Positions 57,434 through 64,000 of a stretch of DNA of 64,000 nucleotides are shown here, in pieces (position 1 is the first letter of the stretch; each line of letters starts with the position of its first letter). The notes beneath the pieces were generated by a model that did no database searches, was not told the origin of the DNA, and saw only the letters and a program-made list of their open reading frames with translations. The stretch is from positions 62,001-126,000 of the forward strand of contig OENT01000078.1 of the NCBI GenBank assembly GCA_900239685.1, written 5' to 3'. The stretch comes from Rotaria macrura. Taxonomy: Eukaryota; Rotifera; Eurotatoria; Philodinida; Philodinidae. The position numbers and the translations under genes were made by a program.

Positions 57434-57789
57434 TTACGTGCTAATACACCCGACCTGGAAAACATTTTTATAATCAAATATGAAAGGAGAACATAGAGTC
57501 TCTATATTACTGCCTGATCCATCAAAATTCCAATGAGCACCAGTCTCATAGTAAACAACTTTATTTCTGCCGCCACCTGAATCGAACGACGCGCCTGATT
57601 TGAGATAGACTGTAGTACTTCCACTGCCGTAAGCGAACAACGAAGTATCTCTTTCCAAGTAAAATGTTTTACCAACACCATTGGTGGATGCCGTTACATT
57701 ACTACAAATCCATGTATTTCCACTGGCGGGAATGACAACGTAACAAGGTGACTGGCTCGTCGTCGATTTTGTAGTCGTCGAAGCGCTAG
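57434..57789 (-). CDS. Terminal exon of an unrecognised, probably secreted protein (partial model)
   Basis: The exon begins after the acceptor AATTTTTTCAAAG and runs 118 codons to a stop at 57434. It opens with a Ser/Thr linker (SASTTTKSTTSQSP) such as those that join extracellular modules. A compact module follows with CYVVIPASGNTWICSNVTAS, then GVGKTFYLERDTSLFAYGSG and short strand-turn units (TTVYLKSGASFDSG, NKVVYYETGAHWNFDGSG), ending with a Cys (IETLCSPFIFD). The Gly/Ser turns spaced every 10-12 residues suggest a small beta-solenoid or beta-sandwich. No upstream exon could be fixed: an 86-codon frame at 58128-58388 is in position but does not look coding. The gene may be truncated here, and the family is unknown to me. 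Confidence 0.5.
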
Positions 57790-58647
57790 CTTTGAAAAAA
57801 TTATAAAGGTAGATTTTTAAGAATTATTACATAATAAAGATGCCTCCTTCAAGACTAGTTCATATCAAAATTCCCGTTTCATATTATGAACGGCACTTTT
57901 ATGTGATCCAATCAATTATTTAGTTTTACGTCAAGACCCTGAAAAGTCAAAAGCCAAAAGAATCATGCAGATGTTGAGCATATTCATGAGCACAATATAT
58001 TGTTCTTCCAAGCAATACAAAAATACAGATTACATTATAATCAGAAGCACAGGCTTTAAGAGTGATGTCTTCAATAATCTAATGTTCGAAAACAAGATTG
58101 TTTATCTACAGAAATCTTTGAACAGTTTCAATTAAGCCTATAAATAGCAATTGACGCGCATGATAGGTAAGAAGTAATCAGCGCTAACACCCGTTCCCCT
58201 CCACCACATTCAACAGTAGAACTCCTAGTACGACTTATAACTGTCAAGATTAAGGCAGCACATCGAAACAAAAGACATAATTTCAAAGAGACAAACAATT
58301 CAGAACAATTCCTGGCTCTTGTGGTCCGAATAGACACGTTCAAAGGATTTCTGACACGCCAGAGATCTTTATTCATAATGGGGCACATACTTTTAAATTA
58401 ATTCTTATAAGTTTCAGCGGAATCCATTGAGTTTGAAACTAACTTTGAACTTGTAAATGTAGGCTGCATTTTACACAATTAAGTCGATTTTCGGACCATT
58501 TCATCTTTAAATCGTAAGAAAAAAAAGAGAGCGCATATGAAGATGTTTTATATACCATTCGATCGAGAATTCAAGTTTGAAGACATTGTGCAAATCAGTT
58601 AGGGCTGGGGAAAAGTTTTGCTAGGAAAATTTAGCGATAATCGAGTC
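57790..58647. other. Upstream of the orphan exon; no feature assigned
   Basis: AT-rich DNA with no convincing exon. Any 5' exons of the preceding partial gene should lie here or further right. Confidence 0.35.
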
Positions 58648-58692
58648 GCTGATTTTTTGATTTGAAATTGATTTAAAATCAAAAAAATCAGC
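58648..58692. repeat. Hairpin-forming inverted repeat
   Basis: GCTGATTTTTTGATTT and AAATCAAAAAAATCAGC are near-exact inverted copies about a short AT-rich loop. A TAGGGCTGGGG motif at about 58601-58611, a plausible hAT tip, lies just to its left. No matching right tip was found, so this may be one surviving end of an element. Confidence 0.5.
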
Positions 58693-58820
58693 TGTTACCC
58701 CCTTGACTTAACCTCTACTCGTGCGCCTATTTTTTGTACTAATATCTGTAATTTTATGTACCAGCGTGTAAAACTTGTTGTACTCTAAGATACTTGTGAG
58801 TATTCTTGCAATGATTCATC

Positions 58821-58959
58821 TGAAAAATGTCGAAAAAGAAAAACGTCGAAAGGAAAAATGTCGAAAGTAGACGCGCCACTTCCAACACCCGCACATGTTA
58901 TGTGGCGCTTCTACTTTTGACATTTTTCCTTTCGACGTTTTCTTTTGCGGCATTTTTCA
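58821..58959. repeat. Fold-back (long-stem hairpin) repeat, 139 bp
   Basis: The left arm (58821-58879, TGAAAAATGTCG to GCGCCAC) is complementary to the right arm (58902-58959, GTGGCGC to CATTTTTCA) over about 58 bases with only a few mismatches, leaving a 22-base loop. The arms themselves contain three spaced GTCGAAA units. This is the form of a fold-back MITE or of a single transposon end duplicated in inverse order. It would form a long double-stranded RNA if transcribed. Confidence 0.8.
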
Positions 58960-61649
58960 TGCTTACCCTTCCAATATTCTATGAAATAATTTGTAAGAAT
59001 AAAAGTCGAAAACAAACTCAAAAATTTAAATGATACAACTAAAATCAGTCAAGAGAATATCAGAGTGGGAAGTGATGGCGAAACCCGTGTCGGGGAGGGG
59101 AATGAAAAACTTCCCCCGTTTCGGTCTCTGCACCATATTTCCCACCAGTACCCACATCATAATATATATATATATATATTTCTCCTATATAAAAACTTTC
59201 TACTTATATTATAAGCACTTTGATCAATTTAAATATTCAGAATCACTCTAAATAACAGGCTAATCCACAGAGCTCAATGAAATCCATCAAATAGTCATAA
59301 GAAATGTTGAAAAAATAGTGCACAAGGATCTCCTGTGTGGGAAATACTAAAACAATTCTCATTTATTTTCCCACTATACAACGAAGGCAGAGAAGATTTG
59401 ACTATCTGAAACATAGTGATCCACTGTTCATCTAGAATAAATATCGAAGCGATAGAACTCAACAAGATCTTTGTAATGATGTTAGTATATTATCAGTGCG
59501 AGTTCGGTAAGTTCAGGTTCCTGGATTAAATTTCACTGATGTTCCATTATGCTGTTTATTTATTTTGCAATAATGATTTGTGCATCAACCGTGAAAGATT
59601 GTGATCTTATGTTAGGATACATAGTTGCCCATCGAAGAGCGAAAGGGCAATACAACCATATCCACACCCTATCCTTTTACATATATGCCATCCGGAAAAC
59701 TTCAAATCGTTACAACAAATATTATTTTCAAGTGATAGACCATCCCGCTGAATTATTCCACAACGAACAAATTAAAATGAATAAATTTGATTACTGCTCC
59801 ACTTGTATAAAATGAACCCTTTCTACAAGAATTTCATCAGTATGAAAAGCAGTTGTTCTATTTACATTCATACGTAAAACACCAAAGATTTTCTCATCGA
59901 TCGATAAAGACTACATTACTACAATGAACCTAATGATTGTTAGCTCACAATATCCATCATCACTTAGGCAACATCTTCAATTTGAACACTTCGCTAATAT
60001 AGCTACCAGAAGCTTCAAACTCTGCAATTAGACTTGCATAGAATCTTCTTCAGTTAGCGGTTGTCATTTTTAACCCGCAAGTGTACAGAAAACTGCTGTC
60101 AAGTATTCTTCTGTCATCCAATCATCAGTCTTAGTTCAATTTCTATCAGGAAGGGAATAATACATCCAACGAAAATTTTTGAAATATTTTCACAAAAAAT
60201 ACATAACAAAATGATTTTAGCTAACAAAAGATATGATAACTATCGGAATCATTAAGCAGAACGGACCAGTAGATAAGAAGTATAAGTGAAACTTAGAGTT
60301 GATGAATGCAGTGTGAATACCAATATCATTCGAAATAAAAAGTCTTATTAGCTTTGCGGCAAAATCATCTTCGAGAAATGCAGCTACTTGGGAAAGTCTT
60401 TTTTTGCCTTAGAGCATCAGATTCGATCATAAAAACAAGATATCTGTTGAATTATTGTCCATGTTTACCATTTTGTTCAATAGTAGAAGAGACATGTTGC
60501 TTAAAGATAGAAAAGTAATATGAACAGAAAAGGCAGTCGGTAATCATTCTGATGTAAGAAAAAACTTTCATTGTCCCAGTTGGATGAATCCAGAACTGAA
60601 TCCGGTCGGGTCTTTCAAGATCCAACGAATCGAAATAATTCTATAGGATTCCTGTTTGAGGAACTACTAACGGATCGGAAGGAAAGTTCATACTTTATTA
60701 TTTGGACACGATTTAGCATCTCTAGGCAATACTAGAGGTCGTTCAAAGCTCCCCGAGAGGTTGCGTCGGATCCAGCAGTTAGATATGATCGGATCACAAT
60801 ACTAGGGATCCAAATATCGATCCACAACCCGAATTCCTATAGGAATTCATCAGTTTTATAGAAATTCCTTTAAAATTGAATGGGACTGCTGACATGGATC
60901 TGCTCGGATTTGACGGTCGGAATGATTCTCCTTGGCTCAGCTGGTTAATTTCTTTTAAACATTCAAAAGCACACTGAACTGCTTTGAAAAGAGGAAAATA
61001 TTTGGACGATGAATAATCAAATCACTTTCATCTATACTTGATATATACTGCGTTGGTACGTTCGCCACTCAAGACATTGAATTTATGAAAATGAAATGTT
61101 GATCAACGTTATGATGAATAAAAAAAATACAAATTTCATTATGACATTCAGTCAACGTAGACCATCAGATCAGAATTCTAATCGAGTTGAAGAAATAGAC
61201 ATAGGCGACGGAGCCTGTAGGTTCACGAGGCTTGAGCCTATCCTAGTTTGGAATAGGGTAGGGTTGAGTAGACTAAAGCAACAACAGTTTAAGGCTTTGG
61301 CAAGCTCAATTATATCTAAGTCTTTTATTATCTTTTTGCTTTAACGTATGACTTACAGCACCACTAAGCGACGACGCATTGTTGCAAAGTTAGTTCATAT
61401 TTTCTTTATCACCAATACGAACTGGAACCCGATAAGGTATTCATTGGGCTTTATAAAATTCAAATCTACCAAAAAATCAAGATTGAAAAAGAAGTAACGA
61501 GATTTTATTCGTGATCCGCTTCCCAGGGACACTCCGACTGAGTGGTGCCGGGACTGTAACGCTACCAATATTCGAAAAATTGTCGTGCATTGTATTTCAC
61601 AAAAGGAAACTTGTACTATCTTTAGGACAGTTTTATCAGTTACCTCTAA
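58960..61649. other. Gene-poor region with TA microsatellite and an exact palindrome
   Basis: No gene is seen; open frames up to 88 codons lack motifs. A (TA)n run sits at 59162-59180. The perfect palindrome GAATTCCTATAGGAATTC lies at 60831-60848, within a GC-richer stretch (60600-60930) where related GGATC and ATTCCTATAGG words recur, hinting at another degenerate repeat. Confidence 0.35.
60831..60848. repeat. Perfect 18-base palindrome
   Basis: GAATTCCTATAGGAATTC equals its own reverse complement. A partial copy (TTCTATAGGATTCC) occurs at about 60638-60651. Confidence 0.7.
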
Positions 61650-61910
61650 TGTTGCTAGATGTTAAACTTAAAAATCCGAAATTCACATCTCAAATTCTGA
61701 AAAATTAAGAAAACATCGGACAAAATTAAGAAAAACCAACAAAACAACGAAAAGCAGTTCCTGAAAAGTTAAAAAACACTCTGGATAATTTCCAAAACGA
61801 TTAGAATAATCTCGAAGAAATTTGAAAAAGGCTCGCAGAAATCCGAAAAATTCCAGAAAAATATGTAGGAAATCCTTAAAAGTTTTCAAAATCCGGTATA
61901 TCTAGCAACA
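61650..61910. mobile_element. Possible MITE with short terminal inverted repeats
   Basis: TGTTGCTAGAT at 61650-61660 is mirrored by ATCTAGCAACA at 61900-61910. The interior, about 240 bases, is A-rich with recurrent TCCGAAAAATTCC-like words and lacks coding potential. No clear target duplication is visible, so the assignment is tentative. Confidence 0.4.
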
Positions 61911-62430
61911 CTGGTTACCGTCCCTCAAAAATTTTTCGAGCGTAGGATTTTATTGATTACCCGCCCTCTCCCCTCCCTCAAAATGTTTGGCTGTTCATGA
62001 TATCCTTGAGCATAGCATCTTGAAAGAGACATTTTTTTCACCGCCCGTTCCCAAAGTTGGAATGGCCAAGCGTAGTCCTGCCACTTCCCTACCTCAATTA
62101 GTTAAAAAAATTGAGCCTATCCTAGAGGAAAATCGTCCCACCGCCTATGGAAATACAATATCTACTTGGTCATCAGTCCCATTCTTTAAAAATAAGATGC
62201 ATAAATTTGCAGAATATCTGTCATCACTGCACATCACGAAACATTTGAACTGGTTCAAACATATCTTATTCAATCCAATAATAGAGTGAAGATTGTTAAG
62301 GTTAGCAATTGATATAGAATTCTATTACCATATTGTAAGAATAATTACCATGAAAACAGTAACTCATGCCAGCTATGTTCCATCTCCTGCACACAGACGT
62401 GATAAAATCTGTGAAAAATCATGTACACTA
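61911..62430. other. Intergenic, weak coding-like frame
   Basis: A 100-codon plus-strand frame (61987-62289) has no ATG start matching its extent and no known motif. Nothing else is seen. Confidence 0.3.
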
Positions 62431-62438
62431 GTTCAGTA
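62431..62438. repeat. Left target-site duplication of hAT element 2
   Basis: GTTCAGTA directly precedes the left tip and is identical to 63467-63474. Confidence 0.9.
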
Positions 62439-63466
62439 CAGAGCTCCGAATGGGATGGGACAATCCCATCCCATCCCATTGGACAAAATTACTTCTTCCT
62501 CCTAAATATCCCATGCAACGTGTTGGGACGAAACATAGATCGATGGGATGGGACAAATTATTTGTCTTGAATGTCCCATGGGACGAAACATGGATCTATG
62601 GGATGGGATGGGATGAAAGATTCGTCCCATGGGACGATTATATGGATTTTTCGATTATGATATTTCTTGTAAAAACAATGATGTTCGTAGACATTGACGA
62701 GAATCAATCTCATTTTTCGTTCTTGTTTTCTATTGAGGGTTGTTCTTCGATCATGTGCCGATTCCCGCATCATCATGATGAGTCCTTTGTGATAAAAGTC
62801 TCATGAATTTCCAGTGATGTTTAGACTTCAAAAACAAAGAAAATTTGGAAGTTTCGAAAAGTCCAAGCCTCTGGGTTCTGAATTGTTCGGCGCTCCCAAA
62901 AATTATCTAATACGCGTAGTTTCTGAAAATTACAATATCTCTTGAAATTTTGGTTTCACTACTGTGTATAAATAGCGTCAACGGAAACTTTGGAAATTTT
63001 GATAATATCCTTCTTCGAGAATATAAATATACCTATGAATTTCATAAAGAAAATAGGATTTCTTTTTTGCGCTCAGCCTCACTTTGTGCTTATTTAGCTT
63101 TAGAACAGTTCCTTGACGAAACATTTCTACTTCAAATATCCTTGAACTTCGTGACGAATCAGAAAGGCAAGGAATGAAGTAGAAAAACGTTGATGTATTT
63201 TTAAGAATAATGTGGTTCTAAAGCATTACTGTTGTGCTAATTAATCTTTCAGTGTTGTCGAGGATACAAAGGAAATTAAGCTAATTCTTCTTCTATTTAT
63301 TAAAATAATTAGATTGTATTTGAAAAGTGAAAAAATAGAAGAGTTTTCAGCAATAGGAAAATTTTGCAATATATTTGATAAACGATAGAATTTCATATTG
63401 CATGAAAATCCTATGGGACGAGATAGGATGGGATTGAATGACTTTCAAATCCCATTCGGAGCTCTG
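62439..63466. mobile_element. Non-autonomous hAT transposon (element 2), 1,028 bp
   Basis: Perfect 18-base terminal inverted repeats, CAGAGCTCCGAATGGGAT at the left and its reverse complement at the right, are bounded by the exact 8-base duplication GTTCAGTA. The tip CAGAG fits the hAT consensus YARNG. Both subterminal regions carry many copies of GGGATGGGA and CCCATGGGAC words in both orientations (62450-62640 and 63410-63440), the usual layout for hAT transposase binding. The interior is AT-rich and contains no transposase motif; open frames of up to 118 codons mostly read through the subterminal repeats. The element must depend on a transposase encoded elsewhere. The intact ends and duplication suggest a fairly recent insertion, about 250 bases upstream of the PPOX start codon. 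Confidence 0.92.
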
Positions 63467-63474
63467 GTTCAGTA
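63467..63474. repeat. Right target-site duplication of hAT element 2
   Basis: GTTCAGTA directly follows the right tip and is identical to 62431-62438. Confidence 0.9.
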
Positions 63475-63722
63475 GTTACGGAAGACAAATTTTCTAACTT
63501 CGAGATAATAGTCAACTGAAAGCAAAAGTTTTATACAGTTTGACAGTGACATCGAACGAGGTATAACGCCCTCTGTGTTTGATACGTATTTGATTACTCA
63601 TTCGTTGAACCGGTGACTAGTGAATAAGGTGTTAGTATTTTTTAAAATTGCATGGTAGTCTCTCATTAAGTTTTGATATCATCTGCTAGTTAATTCTTTT
63701 CTCTCCTTGTTCTACTTCTAAG
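63475..63722. promoter_or_regulatory. Upstream region of PPOX with a strong splice acceptor at the start codon
   Basis: The 248 bases between hAT element 2 and the PPOX start should hold part of its promoter or leader. They end in a long pyrimidine tract (TTCTTTTCTCTCCTTGTTCT) and a CTAAG placed directly against the ATG, the form of a splice acceptor. Confidence 0.45.
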
Positions 63723-64000
63723 ATGTCAAATTCACCGACAATAGGTATTCTAGGTGGTGGTATAGGTGGTCTTGCAGCAGCTTATTATCTCTCACAAAAA
63801 GTAGCACGCTCTCAAATTCCTCACTTACGCATCGTACTCTTCGAAAGATCATCGCGTTTGGGTGGTTGGATACATTCGAAACAACTTGAAAAGAAATATG
63901 AATCACATATATTCGAACTTGGTGCACGAACATTACGTCTCCATAGTGGTATTGCGTCGTCAAATAATCATTCAACAATCAATACATTAAAATTACTTGA
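63723..64000 (+). CDS. PPOX: Protoporphyrinogen oxidase, N-terminal part (cut by window edge)
   Basis: The first 92 residues are visible. They begin MSNSPTIGILGGGIGGLAAA, a GxGxxG dinucleotide-binding fold for FAD. IVLFERSSRLGGWIHS follows, then FELGARTLRLHSG, matching the GGWI and FELGPRxxR motifs of PPOX near the same positions. PPOX oxidises protoporphyrinogen IX to protoporphyrin IX, the penultimate step of heme synthesis, on the mitochondrial inner membrane. The ATG is preferred because the nucleotide-binding strand starts a few residues later, as in other family members. An acceptor-like CTAAG lies directly before it. No intron occurs in the visible part. Other FAD amine oxidases share the first motif, but GGWI with the ELGxRxxR block favours PPOX. 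Confidence 0.85.
   Translation, partial: MSNSPTIGILGGGIGGLAAAYYLSQKVARSQIPHLRIVLFERSSRLGGWIHSKQLEKKYESHIFELGARTLRLHSGIASSNNHSTINTLKLL

Noticed and set aside
58128..58388. 86-codon minus-strand frame upstream of the orphan exon
   Set aside because: The hydrophobic Cys/Leu/Ile mix has no signal-peptide logic, and no donor site links it in phase to 57789.

Overview
The window is eukaryotic and animal. It is AT-rich and gene-sparse. Genes are cut by many GT-AG introns, most of them 40-100 bases, with a few of 0.5-1.5 kb. Intact metazoan families are present: TOM1, SNX14, a trefoil-bearing GAA-type alpha-glucosidase, a Ly6/quiver-like protein, a cytochrome b561 and a rhodopsin-like GPCR. A fungal-type alpha-amylase and two non-autonomous hAT transposons with perfect target duplications lie among them. 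I infer an invertebrate, and a bdelloid rotifer fits best (acquired carbohydrate enzyme, compact introns, splice acceptors just before several start codons), but no marker gene here proves it.

Layout, left to right. 0-3.4 kb: the 5' part of an unrecognised protein (minus strand, runs off the left edge), then a cytochrome b561 (minus). 3.4-8 kb: gene-poor DNA with decayed coding scraps and hAT element 1 (6762-7573). 8-9.6 kb: fungal-type alpha-amylase (minus). 11-14.3 kb: two broken genes, a Cys-rich GCC2/GCC3-type secreted protein (plus) and an unidentified remnant (minus). 16.7-17.8 kb: an intronless GPCR (minus). 19.5-23.4 kb: a ten-exon Gln/His-rich, apparently disordered protein (plus). 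27.9-48.6 kb: TOM1, SNX14 and GAA-like alpha-glucosidase, all on the plus strand and close together. 48.8-49.3 kb: a Ly6-like protein (minus). 49.3-62 kb: gene-poor, with one terminal exon of a possible secreted protein, a fold-back repeat and a MITE-like repeat. 62.4-63.5 kb: hAT element 2. From 63.7 kb: the start of a protoporphyrinogen oxidase gene (plus), cut by the right edge.

Functional links are modest. TOM1 (ubiquitinated endosomal cargo), SNX14 (endo-lysosomal/ER lipid and autophagy) and a GAA-type glucosidase (alpha-1,4-glucan hydrolysis, lysosomal in other animals) form a same-strand run with endo-lysosomal roles. The alpha-amylase 33 kb away would supply oligosaccharides that a GAA-like enzyme could finish. 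The exon models for TOM1 (476 aa), SNX14 (935 aa), the glucosidase (901 aa), the amylase (495 aa) and the Gln/His-rich protein (811 aa) were spliced by hand. Every junction in them keeps reading phase. I saw no convincing undescribed multi-gene system, no CRISPR array, and no complete tRNA or rRNA gene.
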